Origin: Aquiflexum balticum DSM 16537
GTDB taxonomy: Bacteria > Bacteroidota > Bacteroidia > Cytophagales > Cyclobacteriaceae
Direction: 5' to 3'
Assembly: GCF_900176595.1 (NCBI RefSeq)
Contig: NZ_LT838813.1
Coordinates: 2,684,001-2,748,000, forward strand
Length of the DNA: 64,000 nucleotides
Numbering within the stretch: position 1 is the stretch's first letter; each line of letters starts with the position of its first letter. The notes below the pieces were generated by a model that saw only the letters and a list, made by a program, of their open reading frames with translations, was not told the DNA's origin and ran no database searches. The position numbers were made by a program, and so were the translations under genes. Shown here one piece after another: positions 16,793-26,470 of the stretch.

Positions 16793-18868
16793 TTATTCCT
16801 TTGTGTCCTCTACCTTATGGGGGATTACTTCTTTGGATTTCTCCTCATCGTCTACAACGCTGTTTTCGGGATTTTCCACTACTTCAGGAACTTCCTCCAG
16901 TTTTTTGATAGGCTTTTTTGTGAAAGCCTCATAAGTTGTCTCTTTTGCAAAAGGTCTTTTTCCAATCAGTTTTTCCAAATCCGATTGAAAAAGAATCTCT
17001 TTTTCAAGTAGCTCCTTTGCAAGGATTTCCAATTCTGCTTCTTTACTTCTCAAAAGACTTTTTGTTCTTTCGTAGGCTTCTGAAACCAATTTTCGGACTT
17101 CTTCATCTATGGTTTCAGCCGTAGTCTCAGAATAAGGTTTTGTCATCCGGTATTCACTTGACTTACTGTCGTAAAATGATACGTTTCCGATTTTATCATT
17201 CATTCCATATACAGAGACCATCGAATAAGCCATTTTAGTAACTCTTTCGAGGTCACTCAAAGCACCTGTTGATATTTTTCCGAATATAATATGTTCAGCA
17301 GCCCTGCCTCCTAAGGTCATACACATTTCATCCATCAGTTGTTCTGTTTGGTATAGAAACTGTTCCTTTGGTAGATATTGGGCGTAACCCAAAGCAGCTA
17401 TTCCTCTGGGAACAATACTTACTTTCACCAAAGGGTCAGCATGTTCCAGAAACCAACCTGCAACCGCGTGCCCCGCTTCATGGTAAGCGACAATTTTCTT
17501 TTCGTCAGGTGAAATTATTTTGTTTTTCTTTTCCAATCCACCTATGACTCTGTCTATGGCATCCTGAAAATCCTCCATATCGACAGCAACCTTATTTCTT
17601 CTGGCGGCAATTAGTGCGGCCTCATTACATACGTTGGCAATTTCTGCACCCGCAAAACCAGGGGTTTGTGCCGCCAGCTTTTTGGCGTCAATATCATCTG
17701 AAGTTTTTATTGGACCCAGGTGAACTTTGAAAATAGCTTCCCTACCAACAATATCAGGTTTATCAATACTGATCTGTCTGTCAAACCTTCCAGGTCTCAA
17801 TAAAGCACTGTCCAATACGTCTGGTCTATTTGTAGCTGCTAGGACTATGACTCCTGAGTCAGTTCCAAAACCATCCATTTCTACCAATAAGGAATTAAGC
17901 GTATTTTCTCTTTCATCATTGGATCCAGGCATTTGACCTTTTCCTCTTGATCTTCCTATAGCATCGATTTCATCTATAAATATGATACAAGGTGCTTTCT
18001 CTTTTGCTTGTTTGAAAAGGTCACGTACCCTTGCGGCGCCCACACCTACAAACATTTCCACAAAATCAGAACCTGAAAGTGTGAAAAAAGGAACGCCTGC
18101 CTCACCGGCTACAGCTTTTGCCAATAATGTTTTACCTGTCCCCGGAGGTCCAATAAGCAAAGCGCCTTTAGGAATTTTTCCTCCCAATTTTGTGAATTTT
18201 GAAGGATTTTTAAGGAACTCAACGATTTCCTGGATTTCTTCTTTGGCTTCATCCAAACCTGCCACATTGTCAAATGTTGTCTTGACTTTATTTTCAGCGT
18301 CAAATAACTGTGCCTTTGATTTGCCGACATTGAAAATCTGTCCACCGGGTCCGCTTGGTCCTGCCATCCTTCTCATCATAATCCAGAAGAAGAGGAATAG
18401 GATTATCAAAAATCCAAAACTGGAAAACCAATTTGTCCATGATTCCTCATTCTTAACTGTATAAGCAATTCTTTGACCTTCGGGAACACTACTCTCCAAA
18501 TCTTCAAAATCCTTTTCAAACTTTTCGGCACTGGCTACTTCTATGGAATAGTGTGGCCCTAAAGGGTTGAAAAAAGGACTATTTGCTTCCAGTTCACTTT
18601 TATATTTTTGATTTTCAAGTGCTGATTCCTTAAGTGTAACATCGATTCTGTTCTGATTTCTGATAATAGTTACTTTGGCTATATCATTAGAAAGGTACAT
18701 TTCCTCAAAGCGGCTTTTGGTAATATTTATTACTGTGCTTCTTTGATTAAACCAAGTGATACCTACAAGCACTATTACCGCTGTAATAATTAACCAAAGT
18801 TGGAAATTGGGTTTCTGTGGTGTCTTAGGTAGAAAATTTTTATTTTTGTTTTTATTCGTATCGCTCAT
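16793..18868 (-). CDS. ftsH: ATP-dependent zinc metalloprotease FtsH
   Basis: FtsH is the membrane-anchored AAA protease that removes damaged membrane proteins and regulatory proteins. The 691 residues include TM1 (about 23-40), a periplasmic domain (about 41-148), TM2 (about 151-166), Walker A GPPGTGKT (240-247), Walker B IIFIDEID (295-302), the second region of homology ATNRPDVLD...RPGRFDR, and the zinc site HEAGH (463-467). The C-terminal 60 residues are acidic and Lys-rich with no fold visible. It lies directly downstream of rsfS, 63 bases away, and ends in its own terminator. Confidence 0.98.
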   Translation of the reverse strand: MSDTNKNKNKNFLPKTPQKPNFQLWLIITAVIVLVGITWFNQRSTVINITKSRFEEMYLSNDIAKVTIIRNQNRIDVTLKESALENQKYKSELEANSPFFNPLGPHYSIEVASAEKFEKDFEDLESSVPEGQRIAYTVKNEESWTNWFSSFGFLIILFLFFWIMMRRMAGPSGPGGQIFNVGKSKAQLFDAENKVKTTFDNVAGLDEAKEEIQEIVEFLKNPSKFTKLGGKIPKGALLIGPPGTGKTLLAKAVAGEAGVPFFTLSGSDFVEMFVGVGAARVRDLFKQAKEKAPCIIFIDEIDAIGRSRGKGQMPGSNDERENTLNSLLVEMDGFGTDSGVIVLAATNRPDVLDSALLRPGRFDRQISIDKPDIVGREAIFKVHLGPIKTSDDIDAKKLAAQTPGFAGAEIANVCNEAALIAARRNKVAVDMEDFQDAIDRVIGGLEKKNKIISPDEKKIVAYHEAGHAVAGWFLEHADPLVKVSIVPRGIAALGYAQYLPKEQFLYQTEQLMDEMCMTLGGRAAEHIIFGKISTGALSDLERVTKMAYSMVSVYGMNDKIGNVSFYDSKSSEYRMTKPYSETTAETIDEEVRKLVSEAYERTKSLLRSKEAELEILAKELLEKEILFQSDLEKLIGKRPFAKETTYEAFTKKPIKKLEEVPEVVENPENSVVDDEEKSKEVIPHKVEDTKE

Positions 18869-18931
18869 TATTTTTTTTGTAAAGCTTTTTTTAAAACGAT
18901 TTAAGGTGTTTAAAGTTCAAAACATTTCAGA

Positions 18932-19273
18932 TTATATCCTGGTGATCTTTGCATCTCCCCAAAGTTCTTCGAGTCCATAAAAATCTCTTTTCTCTTTTAG
19001 GAACACGTGGGCTACCACATTGATGTAATCAATCAGAATCCACTGTTTGTTATCTTTGCCTTCACTTCTCCAAGGTTTTTCCTTCAATTTTATGGTCAAT
19101 TCCTCGATTGAATCAGAAATGGCTTCTAATTGCGTGTCTGAATTTCCTGAGCAAATAACAAAAAAATCAGTAAATGAATTCTTGATACCTCTTAAGTCCA
19201 TCACCACGATATCGGAAGCTTTTTTTTCTTCCATCCCTTTAACGATTAATTTGCTCAGCTCTTCTGCTGTCAT
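18932..19273 (-). CDS. rsfS: Ribosome silencing factor RsfS
   Basis: RsfS binds ribosomal protein L14 and blocks subunit joining under starvation. I take the ATG at 19273 (113 residues, MTAEELSKLIVKGM); the frame stays open to 19447, but that 58-residue extension has no family similarity and lies in the divergent birA region. Family motifs are VVMDLRGIKNSFTDFFVICSG, W(R)SEGKDNKQWILIDY and VVAHVFLKEKRDFYGLEELW. The length and ending are typical. It probably forms an operon with ftsH. Confidence 0.95.
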   Translation of the reverse strand: MTAEELSKLIVKGMEEKKASDIVVMDLRGIKNSFTDFFVICSGNSDTQLEAISDSIEELTIKLKEKPWRSEGKDNKQWILIDYINVVAHVFLKEKRDFYGLEELWGDAKITRI

Positions 19274-19362
19274 AATTTTTAATGTAATTTTACAATTTAA
19301 ACTTTTATGATTTAACAAACCAAATAAATACTGGTATTGATTTGCAAATAAAGTAATTTGAG

Positions 19363-20127
19363 ATGTATAAAATCCTTGCCAATACGCTTTTTTTGGGGAA
19401 AGATATTGTTTACCTGACAGACTGTCATTCAACAAATGACGAAGCAAACAAAAGATTGGGGCATCGGACAGTTTGCGAAGGAAGCATAATCATTACGGAT
19501 AATCAAACCAAAGGTCGGGGCCAAAGGGGCAATCAATGGATTTCTGAACCAGGAAAGAATCTGATATTTTCATTGGTTTTGCAACCAGCATTTTTGGCGC
19601 CCCCAGATCAGTTTTATCTTAATATGTCGATTTCATTGGCAGTTACGGATTTCTTTGGAGATTATGTTCAAGGAGTGAAAATCAAATGGCCCAATGACAT
19701 CTTTCACACGGATTCAGGGAAGTTGGGTGGGGTCCTGATTGAAAATAGCATCAGTTCCTTGTCAATTGAATCTTCCATAGTTGGGATTGGTCTTAATATA
19801 AATCAGGTTGATTTTACGGTACCCAATGCGACTTCACTCACCAAATTGACCAATCAGAATTTCGATTTGTGGGAATTATTTCGTGTTCTGGTAATGCACA
19901 TAGAAAAAAGGTATTTGGAATTAAAGAAGGGGATGCATTCCAAAATATTAAGTGATTATCTGAATAAATTATTCAGGTATGAAGAATGGGCTAAATATGA
20001 AGACAATGCTGTTTTTATCGGTAGGATTATAGGAATTGCTATGGATGGTAAACTTATTATTGAAAAAGAGAATGGTTTTGTCAACCATTATGCCTTTAAG
20101 GAGGTTAAGTTCTTATTCGATAAATAA
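19363..20127 (+). CDS. birA: Biotin--[acetyl-CoA-carboxylase] ligase
   Basis: BirA charges biotin to biotinyl-AMP and attaches it to the carboxyl carrier protein. The 254-residue product is the short form without an N-terminal DNA-binding domain, so it should not act as a repressor. The biotinyl-AMP loop TKGRGQRGNQW, the KWPNDI motif and KLGGVLIEN are in order, and a short C-terminal SH3-like domain follows. It is transcribed divergently from rsfS, with 89 bases between the start codons. Confidence 0.95.
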   Translation: MYKILANTLFLGKDIVYLTDCHSTNDEANKRLGHRTVCEGSIIITDNQTKGRGQRGNQWISEPGKNLIFSLVLQPAFLAPPDQFYLNMSISLAVTDFFGDYVQGVKIKWPNDIFHTDSGKLGGVLIENSISSLSIESSIVGIGLNINQVDFTVPNATSLTKLTNQNFDLWELFRVLVMHIEKRYLELKKGMHSKILSDYLNKLFRYEEWAKYEDNAVFIGRIIGIAMDGKLIIEKENGFVNHYAFKEVKFLFDK

Positions 20128-20200
20128 TTTCGTATTAATTTCAAATAAGTTAATTTTGAAATTCAAATTTGGAAATTTTAAACTTTACAAATAATTAATC

Positions 20201-21520
20201 ATGTCTGAAATCAAATCAAAAGTATACACACCTTTCAAAGTGAAGGACATTTCATTGGCTGAGTGGGGGAGAAAAGAAATCAAGTTGGCCGAAGCGGAGA
20301 TGCCCGGACTTATGGCCATAAGAGAGGAATATGGGCCTTCACAACCTTTGAAGGGCGCAAGAATTGCTGGATGTCTTCATATGACCATTCAGACGGCGGT
20401 ATTGATAGAGACGTTGACCGCTTTGGGAGCTGAGGTGACCTGGTCTTCTTGCAATATATTTTCGACCCAGGACCATGCCGCTGCCGCAATTGCAGCTGCA
20501 GGAATTTCGGTCTATGCCTGGAAAGGAATGACTGCCGAAGAGTTTGACTGGTGTATCGAACAGACCCTTTTCTTTGGTGAGGAAAAGGAGCCATTGAATA
20601 TGATTCTGGATGATGGCGGAGACCTGACCAATATGGTATTCGATAACTATCCTGAACTGGTTTCTGGTATCAAAGGACTTTCCGAGGAGACGACCACAGG
20701 TGTTCACAGACTGTATGAGCGGATGAAAAAAGGCACCCTTCCCATGCCTGCCATCAATGTGAACGATTCGGTCACAAAATCAAAATTTGACAACAAATAC
20801 GGATGTAAGGAATCACTCGTAGATGCCATCAGAAGGGCAACTGATATCATGATGGCGGGGAAAGTGGCCGTTGTGGCAGGTTATGGGGATGTGGGCAAAG
20901 GCTCCGCAGCTTCTCTGAGAGGTGCCGGAGCAAGGGTGATTGTCACCGAGATCGATCCGATCTGCGCCCTGCAGGCTGCCATGGACGGATTTGCCGTGAA
21001 GAAAATGGTAGATGCGGTAAAAGAAGCTGATATTGTCGTGACGGCAACAGGCAATAAAGACATCATCACAAAAGAGCATTTTCTCGCGATGAAAGATAAA
21101 ACCATAGTGTGCAACATCGGCCATTTTGACAATGAAATAGATATGGCCTGGTTGAACAAAACCTATGGACAGACCAAAGATGTGATCAAACCACAGGTAG
21201 ATCTGTATAACCTGGACGGCAAGGAATTGATCATTTTGGCGGAAGGCAGATTGGTGAATCTGGGCTGCGCAACAGGCCACCCGTCTTTTGTGATGTCAAA
21301 TTCCTTTTCCAATCAGACGCTGGCCCAACTTGAACTTTGGTTGAATACAGACCAATATGAGCCAGGTGTTTATGTACTTCCCAAGCATTTGGACGAAAAA
21401 GTAGCTGCTTTGCATCTGGCCAAGTTAGGTGTTGAGTTGGATATCCTTACATCGGATCAGGCCGAATATATCGGAGTGACCCCTGAAGGTCCCTACAAGC
21501 CTGAATATTATAGATATTAA
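20201..21520 (+). CDS. ahcY: Adenosylhomocysteinase
   Basis: AhcY hydrolyses S-adenosylhomocysteine to adenosine and homocysteine and so relieves product inhibition of methyltransferases. The 439 residues include the substrate domain ([29 protein letters not shown]), the NAD loop [15 protein letters not shown] near residue 227, and the C-terminal end [12 protein letters not shown]-like (here [12 protein letters not shown]), whose Lys and Tyr reach into the partner subunit's cofactor site. Codon use looks more GC-rich than in the neighbours, which fits high expression. It is monocistronic and followed by a strong terminator. Confidence 0.98.
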   Translation: MSEIKSKVYTPFKVKDISLAEWGRKEIKLAEAEMPGLMAIREEYGPSQPLKGARIAGCLHMTIQTAVLIETLTALGAEVTWSSCNIFSTQDHAAAAIAAAGISVYAWKGMTAEEFDWCIEQTLFFGEEKEPLNMILDDGGDLTNMVFDNYPELVSGIKGLSEETTTGVHRLYERMKKGTLPMPAINVNDSVTKSKFDNKYGCKESLVDAIRRATDIMMAGKVAVVAGYGDVGKGSAASLRGAGARVIVTEIDPICALQAAMDGFAVKKMVDAVKEADIVVTATGNKDIITKEHFLAMKDKTIVCNIGHFDNEIDMAWLNKTYGQTKDVIKPQVDLYNLDGKELIILAEGRLVNLGCATGHPSFVMSNSFSNQTLAQLELWLNTDQYEPGVYVLPKHLDEKVAALHLAKLGVELDILTSDQAEYIGVTPEGPYKPEYYRY

Positions 21521-21540
21521 TCAGGCCTTTCAAAGAAAAA

Positions 21541-21572
21541 GCGCATTGGAAAGAATTTCAATGCGCTTTTTT
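21541..21572 (+). terminator. Terminator after ahcY, possibly bidirectional
   Basis: GCGCATTG (21541-21548) pairs perfectly with CAATGCGC (21559-21566), extended by inner GAAA/TTTC pairing, and is followed by a T run. An A-rich stretch on the other side would give a T run on the minus strand, so it may also serve the converging lipoprotein gene. Confidence 0.85.
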
Positions 21573-21623
21573 TATTGTCAAATCGTAACAGATTACACCT
21601 TGAACTTCAAATCTTATAAGATA

Positions 21624-22439
21624 TCATTGTCTAAACACCATTATTCTCCCATCATGAAGAGTAATGGTTGCTTTATTGCTGCAGTCTGACTCTTTCTCAA
21701 AATCCAGTTTATGTGTAACTGCCTGGGTTTCGTTACGGAAAATCTGCCAGGTCTCTGATCCGACAGACGGCAAGATTAATCCCTCATAAATACATTTTGT
21801 TTCAAACCTCTTTGTAGTGTTTGGTTGCATCGTGATTGGTCTTCCGGTAATATTTCTACCCTCTAAACTGCCGGAAGTAGTGAATTCTGCAAGATTACCA
21901 AGAGTAAAAACTAGATTATGTTCAAAGCTGCCCTTTAATCTTGTTGAAGATCCTGTTTTGTTGATGATCAGAATATCTTCAAAAGTTTCAGTTCTTCTAT
22001 TTGGATTGACAATACTTCTGATTTGTTTGAAATCTCTAAAACCTTCCAATTTGAAGCCCCTGACTTCATAATCTTCGTATTCCAGTCTTGTTGTTGATTC
22101 GAGAACATTAGTGGAAGTGAGGTATTTGATATGAATTTTACCTGTTTTAGGTAGGGATCCACGACTAGGACATTCCCTTTGGCTTAAAAATTCCAAGGTT
22201 ACGGTTTTCTCACTTTCATTGATCATCACATTTGGGCAGCCTGGTAAGGAAAGTGTATCAGCCTTTCTGTAATCATCCAACGTTTGGAATGAGTAAAATA
22301 GAGATTCCTCCAAAGCAAGGGATATTCCAAATATTTCATTTCCTTCCACCAAAAGATCTGTGGAAATTACTCTGTCAATATCCCCTGAACAGGAAGCTGT
22401 AAAAATCAGAAATACTATTGAATACCAAATCCGGGTCAT
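21624..22439 (-). CDS. Lipoprotein of unknown function
   Basis: This 271-residue protein has a type II signal peptide (lipobox FTASC, Cys near residue 17). The rest is predicted beta-rich, with a short Cys-containing segment (LSLPGCPNVMIN), QRECPSRG and a C-terminal KESDCSNKATITLHDGRIMVF. Four Cys after the lipobox could form disulfides in the periplasm. I do not recognise a family. It is a single gene that converges on ahcY. Confidence 0.65.
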   Translation of the reverse strand: MTRIWYSIVFLIFTASCSGDIDRVISTDLLVEGNEIFGISLALEESLFYSFQTLDDYRKADTLSLPGCPNVMINESEKTVTLEFLSQRECPSRGSLPKTGKIHIKYLTSTNVLESTTRLEYEDYEVRGFKLEGFRDFKQIRSIVNPNRRTETFEDILIINKTGSSTRLKGSFEHNLVFTLGNLAEFTTSGSLEGRNITGRPITMQPNTTKRFETKCIYEGLILPSVGSETWQIFRNETQAVTHKLDFEKESDCSNKATITLHDGRIMVFRQ

Positions 22440-22568
22440 AATTATTCTTTGAGTTTGTAAAACTAGTATGTTTAGAACAGATATAAAATGATGCCAAATT
22501 GATTTGACAGGTTCTTTTTTTTGCTTGGCGGATTACCTATCTTCAACGGCAATTAAATCCAAATTAAT

Positions 22569-23441
22569 ATGTCATATACTGAAGGAATGCTCAAAGAAGG
22601 AGCATTAAAAGGAAAAACAATACTCGTTACAGGTGGTGGAACCGGCCTTGGAAAATCCATGGGTGAATATTTTTTGAAACTTGGGGCGAATTTGGTTATT
22701 ACCAGTAGAAAACTGGAAGTATTGGAAGGTACAGCCAAAGAAATGGAATCTTCGACAGGTGGAAAGGTTCTTCCTTTGGCCTGTGATGTAAGGGATATAG
22801 ATCAGGTTGAAAAAATGTTTGCGGATGCGGTAGCTCACTTTGGAAAAGTGGATGTAGTACTGAACAATGCAGCAGGTAATTTTATCAGTCCTACAGAAAG
22901 GCTTTCAACAAATGCCTTCAATACTGTGCTCGATATTGTATTGAAAGGTACATCTAACGTTACTTTGACAGCAGGTAAGCATTGGATTAAGGAAAAGCAA
23001 CCCGGCACATTCCTGAATATTGTCACCACTTATGCCTGGACAGGTTCTGGATATGTAGTTCCGAGTGCTGCAGCGAAAGCAGGTGTACTGGCCTTGACAC
23101 GCTCCTTGGCAGTGGAATGGGCAAAATATAAAATCCGTTCCAACGCAATCGCTCCAGGCCCTTTTCCTACTGAAGGTGCATGGAGCAGGTTATTACCGGG
23201 AGATCTTGTCAAAAAATTTGATCCTGCCAAGAAAGTCCCTGTTGGAAGGGTAGGCGATCATCAGGAATTGGCCAATTTGGCAGCCTATTTGGTTTCTGAC
23301 TTTTCTGCCTATGTGAATGGGGAGGTGGTTACCATTGATGGCGGTGAATGGTTGATGGGAGCAGGGGAATTTAATAACTTGGATATGATACCTCAGGAAA
23401 TGTGGGATATGATGGAGGCTTCCAGGGGAAAAAAGGGATGA
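22569..23441 (+). CDS. Short-chain dehydrogenase/reductase, 2,4-dienoyl-CoA reductase-like
   Basis: This 290-residue SDR has the cofactor loop TGGGTGLGKSMG, the NNAAGNFISP motif and the C-terminal IDGGEWLM. The classical YxxxK pair is missing: the region reads GYVVPSAAAKAG, with the Lys kept and Tyr seven residues away, followed by AVEWAKYKIRSNAIAPGP. This pattern and the C-terminal part match the peroxisomal-type 2,4-dienoyl-CoA reductase branch, which reduces dienoyl-CoA with NADPH in unsaturated fatty acid breakdown. No other beta-oxidation gene is nearby. It is followed by hairpins at 23441-23538. Confidence 0.85.
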   Translation: MSYTEGMLKEGALKGKTILVTGGGTGLGKSMGEYFLKLGANLVITSRKLEVLEGTAKEMESSTGGKVLPLACDVRDIDQVEKMFADAVAHFGKVDVVLNNAAGNFISPTERLSTNAFNTVLDIVLKGTSNVTLTAGKHWIKEKQPGTFLNIVTTYAWTGSGYVVPSAAAKAGVLALTRSLAVEWAKYKIRSNAIAPGPFPTEGAWSRLLPGDLVKKFDPAKKVPVGRVGDHQELANLAAYLVSDFSAYVNGEVVTIDGGEWLMGAGEFNNLDMIPQEMWDMMEASRGKKG

Positions 23442-23462
23442 GCCCCAAAGTAGTTTGGGGCT
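23441..23462 (+). terminator. Hairpin directly after the SDR gene
   Basis: AGCCCCAAA and TTTGGGGCT form nine perfect pairs around GTAG, starting at the last base of the stop codon. There is no T run after it, so it may stabilise the mRNA end or cause weak termination. Confidence 0.55.
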
Positions 23463-23505
23463 ATCTGAAAGCTAAATGGAAAATTAGGAATCTTTAATCC
23501 CAATT

Positions 23506-23538
23506 AACCCTTTAAGGCAATTTAATCCTTAAAGGGTT
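23506..23538. terminator. Palindrome between converging genes
   Basis: AACCCTTTAAGG (23506-23517) pairs with CCTTAAAGGGTT (23527-23538) around a nine-base AT-rich loop. It lies at the stop codon of the minus-strand gene and could serve both directions. Confidence 0.5.
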
Positions 23539-24068
23539 TACTTATCCTCCTTATAAACAGGAGCTTTTTTGTACGGAATCAGCATAGTCTCGTCCCAATT
23601 TGCCAAAACTTTGTTGATGTTATTGTCATCTAGCGAAGTGGTCTCAATGATATACCATCTCTTGTTTTCTTCGGTTCCTACCACAATAATGTGAGTATCC
23701 GTAATGACTCTCCCTCCCGGAACCCTAGCTATTGTAGTAATGGGTACAATTGCATGGGTTTCTTCCCCGACTTTTGATTGTTGCAAAGGGGGATTTAACT
23801 TGTATTGTTGCAGCGCAAAGCCCTTTCTCCTTTGTGTTTCCTGAATCTGGATCAGGGCTGTTTTTACATTTTCAGGACCTCCTGCTTTTTCAATCACATC
23901 AGGATAAGTGTAACCTAAAATTGTTTCATAATCATCACACATTTTGGCATTGAAATAAGCCTGTGCAGCTTCTTGAATATAAACTTCAATATCAGTTTGA
24001 CTGAAAGATTGAAAGCCATAAAGTAACATTGAAACCAATAAGAATTGGGTCTTAAAATTTGTAATCAT
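23538..24068 (-). CDS. Exported protein of unknown function
   Basis: The ATG at 24068 (176 residues, MITNFKTQFLLVSMLLYGFQ) gives a clean signal peptide with cleavage before Gln; a TTG at 24092 would add eight residues. The mature part has a helical first half (VYIQEAAQAYFNAKMCDDYETILGYTYPDVI) and a beta half (THAIVPITTIARVPGG, DTHIIVVGTEENKRWYIIE), a pattern like the NTF2/SnoaL-type cone fold. A specific function cannot be assigned. It is a single gene. Confidence 0.65.
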   Translation of the reverse strand: MITNFKTQFLLVSMLLYGFQSFSQTDIEVYIQEAAQAYFNAKMCDDYETILGYTYPDVIEKAGGPENVKTALIQIQETQRRKGFALQQYKLNPPLQQSKVGEETHAIVPITTIARVPGGRVITDTHIIVVGTEENKRWYIIETTSLDDNNINKVLANWDETMLIPYKKAPVYKEDK

Positions 24069-24310
24069 GAGATAGATAAATTTGGGTGACAAGGCGAATA
24101 TATCTAAAACTAATAATACTCCAAATGATTGGCCCTTATTTTTTAGATCTTTGATGGCACGCGAGCAACGCTATTCAGTTGGAGTTATTTTGATTCATTT
24201 TAAGTTAAAGAAGTTCTTTCCCAAAATGGCGGGCCAAAGTGGCATCATGATTTTTTAAATCATTTTCCCTGCAGCCCTTTCCCTTTCCTGAACCCATTGA
24301 AATTCCTGAT

Positions 24311-25504
24311 TCAATACAAAAACCCAAACAACCAAAGCGGAATCTTCTTGGGATTGCCGTATTCGATGTCATCGGCAGCAATAAAGCTATTTTTGACACC
24401 TTGGATTTGCTCTGTGGTTTTATTTTTTCCACCTACCTCAAAGATGTATTTCCCATTAATCTTGAAATCACCGTCTTTCACGTACTCCACAGTATGGGCA
24501 TGTGAAAGCTGATTGATAAAGAAAGTCTCTCTCAAGTTACCCAAGTCAGCGTTTTTTGGAGTGAAAGCAAACTGGAAATTGGTGTTTTCCAGGTAGATCT
24601 TTTCCGGCTTTTGCATTTGGGTAATTCCCTTGATGTCTTTGTAGAGGTTTTTGGTCAAATGGGCCTCTTGCAGGAAAAAGAGATAACTCACCAAAGTGTT
24701 TCGGTTGATGCCTATGCGCTCGCTAAGTTTGGTTACATTTGGAATAAATGGCACCGACTCGGAAATGATATGCAGCAGGTGCTTCAACTTGGGAATGTAT
24801 GAAATATCCACACTCCGCAGCAGCGGCAACTCTATCTCCAAGGTCATATTCACCACTTCTTCCAAGCGCAAGTGGTACAAGTCCGGCACTTCCTGAAAGA
24901 AGGGGAAGTAGCCATGGTTCAGATATGCGCCAAAATGCTCCAAAGGTTTTACTTTTTGCAATACTTCTCTTGCAATGGAAACATGGTTTTCAATCAGCTC
25001 TTCCAAGCTGTGAATAGGAAATTCGTGTCCCGTCCTGATTGCCATAAACTCCCTGAAAGACAATCCTTGTATGTGGTAAATCACTGCCCGCCGGCTGAGG
25101 TCGGCTCTTGCATTCAGGATTTCCAGCATAGAAGAACCTGTAAACACAATCTTCAACTCAGGAAAGTCATCGTAGATGTTTTTGATTTCGATGGACCAAT
25201 TGGGGTATTTGTGTACCTCGTCCAGGAAAAGGTATTTACCTCCTCTTTTGACAAAATGATCTACCATGTCCACCAGGCTGTTTTGAGCAAACCAGATATT
25301 GTCCAAACTCACATATAAGGTGGTATGGTCAATCGGTAGGTTTTTCTTAATGTATTGAAGTAAAAGGGTTGTTTTTCCGACTCCCCTTGGTCCTTTGATA
25401 CCGATCAACCTTGCCTCCCAATGGATCTTATCGATTATACTCCTGATAAAATCAAGGCTGGTAGAATCGATCTTTTTCAAAAATCTTTCTTCGATGGATT
25501 CCAT
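24311..25504 (-). CDS. AAA_14 / DUF4143 ATPase
   Basis: The ATG at 25504 gives 397 residues; a TTG at 25528 lies inside a palindrome and is unlikely. Walker A is GPRGVGKTTLLLQY, Walker B YLFLDEVHKYPNW, sensor 1 VFTGSSMLEI. A winged-helix-like segment (KLSERIGINRNTLVSYLFFLQEAHL) and a nuclease-like DUF4143 end (FINQLSHAHTVEYVKDGDFKINGKYIFEVGGK) follow, finishing with IPLWLFGFLY as in intact relatives. The E-V-G-G-K residues are where the PD-(D/E)XK-like core would place its acidic residue and Lys. The family is common and its cellular role is unsettled. The upstream region holds several copies of a palindrome. Confidence 0.85.
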   Translation of the reverse strand: MESIEERFLKKIDSTSLDFIRSIIDKIHWEARLIGIKGPRGVGKTTLLLQYIKKNLPIDHTTLYVSLDNIWFAQNSLVDMVDHFVKRGGKYLFLDEVHKYPNWSIEIKNIYDDFPELKIVFTGSSMLEILNARADLSRRAVIYHIQGLSFREFMAIRTGHEFPIHSLEELIENHVSIAREVLQKVKPLEHFGAYLNHGYFPFFQEVPDLYHLRLEEVVNMTLEIELPLLRSVDISYIPKLKHLLHIISESVPFIPNVTKLSERIGINRNTLVSYLFFLQEAHLTKNLYKDIKGITQMQKPEKIYLENTNFQFAFTPKNADLGNLRETFFINQLSHAHTVEYVKDGDFKINGKYIFEVGGKNKTTEQIQGVKNSFIAADDIEYGNPKKIPLWLFGFLY

Positions 25505-25831
25505 ATTTTTGCTTATTATACTAAGCAAAAATAAGTTTAATTGCTTAATTTATCAAGCGTTAATAAATATTAATGCTGTATTTAATAAGTAATAAATTAA
25601 ATTAATGCTTATTATAATAAGCAAAATAAATTAAATTCCGATTATCATAATAAGCAATATGGCCAAAATCAATAACTCTTAAACGCTGGAATTGCTTCGT
25701 TTATCTTGTATATCTTTTTGCTCATTTCATGAAACTGATTGTTTCAAAAATCACCGAATTATTAATTGAAACAAAAATTCTATACATTTACTAATCAGAA
25801 CCTTCATACATTTGTATCGTAACTATACCTC
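25505..25831. promoter_or_regulatory. Intergenic region with repeated GCTTATTATA palindromes
   Basis: This 327-base gap has no gene. Palindrome 1 (25506-25531) has ten-base arms TTTTTGCTTA/TAAGCAAAAA and ends two bases before the ATG of the ATPase gene. Palindrome 2 (25606-25623) is the perfect 18-mer TGCTTATTATAATAAGCA. A looser copy lies at 25543-25558 (GCTTAATTTATCAAGC) and a half-site ATAATAAGCAA at 25647-25657. Repetition of the same sequence in front of one gene suggests operators for a dimeric DNA-binding protein, possibly autoregulation. The right end holds the promoter-like box of the next gene. Confidence 0.6.
25807..25814 (+). promoter_or_regulatory. -7 promoter box before the HYC_CC_PP gene
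   Basis: TACATTTG matches the Bacteroidota -7 consensus TAnnTTTG and lies 17 bases before the GTG start. No TTG is present at the ideal -33 distance, so the promoter may need an activator, as would fit a metal-induced operon. Confidence 0.4.
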
Positions 25832-26212
25832 GTGAAGTCTTTTATCAAAATATCTCTCCTTGTATTCTATGTGTTTTTCAACGCAGGGTTGAGCTATTCC
25901 ATGCATTATTGTGGAGATGACTTCCAAAGGATCAATGTATTTGCTGAGTACAAAACCTGCTGTGAGTCCAACGTGCCCGTGCCAGGTTGCTGTGATGATG
26001 TTTCTAATTTGGAGCTTCCCAATACAGATCAGCAAATTTCGGATGTTTTGGATTTTCAGCCTCAAATTTTTGAGATGCTTACTTTTGATGCTCCATATGA
26101 ATTACCTGTTTTTTTTACAGCTATTGAAGAGAAAACAGCCTTTGCTGATTCCTCACCTCCAATATTACAAAACACGCCGATTTATATTTTTTGTCAGGTA
26201 TTCCTGATATAA
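25832..26212 (+). CDS. HYC_CC_PP family exported protein
   Basis: This 126-residue protein has a GTG start and a signal peptide (about residues 1-22). Three short motifs define the family: HYC (H25-Y26-C27), two CC pairs (residues about 44-45 and 54-55) and PP in SSPPIL. The five thiols and the His in the first half are potential Cu(I)-type ligands. Genes of this family commonly sit beside heavy-metal RND efflux genes in Bacteroidota, as here, so a periplasmic metal-binding accessory role is inferred. It is separated from the permease gene by 258 bases. Confidence 0.75.
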   Translation: MKSFIKISLLVFYVFFNAGLSYSMHYCGDDFQRINVFAEYKTCCESNVPVPGCCDDVSNLELPNTDQQISDVLDFQPQIFEMLTFDAPYELPVFFTAIEEKTAFADSSPPILQNTPIYIFCQVFLI

Positions 26213-26470
26213 GCTTTCCCGCGAAGGCACCAAGTCGCAAAGGGAGCTAATTTTCTTTTCCAAAATTTCTCATTGAATTTTAGCATTTTCCGGATAGAAG
26301 AATTGTAAGGGTTTTTATGTCCTGTTAAATCTAATCCACTTCCCTTTTTGTCTACCCTTGGTTTAAAGTTAAATTGGGGAAACTTAATTTCCACAAATAT
26401 CCAATCCTGATAAAATCGGGATAAATATCCATAAGTATCCACTGCTAAAATTGGCTCAAAGGATGATTCT

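Noticed and set aside
17982-18464. 160-codon plus-strand frame inside ftsH
   Set aside because: It is antisense to the AAA domain of ftsH and mirrors its codon structure.
18932-19447. Longer 171-residue form of RsfS
   Set aside because: The extra N-terminal 58 residues lie in divergent birA sequence and do not fit the family length of about 110-125 residues.
20128-20200. SAH riboswitch in front of ahcY
   Set aside because: The 73-base leader is AT-rich with no stable pseudoknot or conserved GC-rich core, so I see no riboswitch; only a weak TAATTTTG box at 20151-20158 is present.
20813-21280. 155-codon minus-strand frame inside ahcY
   Set aside because: It is a mirror frame in a codon-biased, highly expressed gene.
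24311-25504. Transposition or defence gene
   Set aside because: The AAA_14/DUF4143 ATPase has no flanking inverted repeats of an insertion sequence and no defence partners; it is a common chromosomal family.
25506-25657. CRISPR-like array
   Set aside because: The repeats are palindromes with irregular spacing and no spacer structure, and no cas genes are present.
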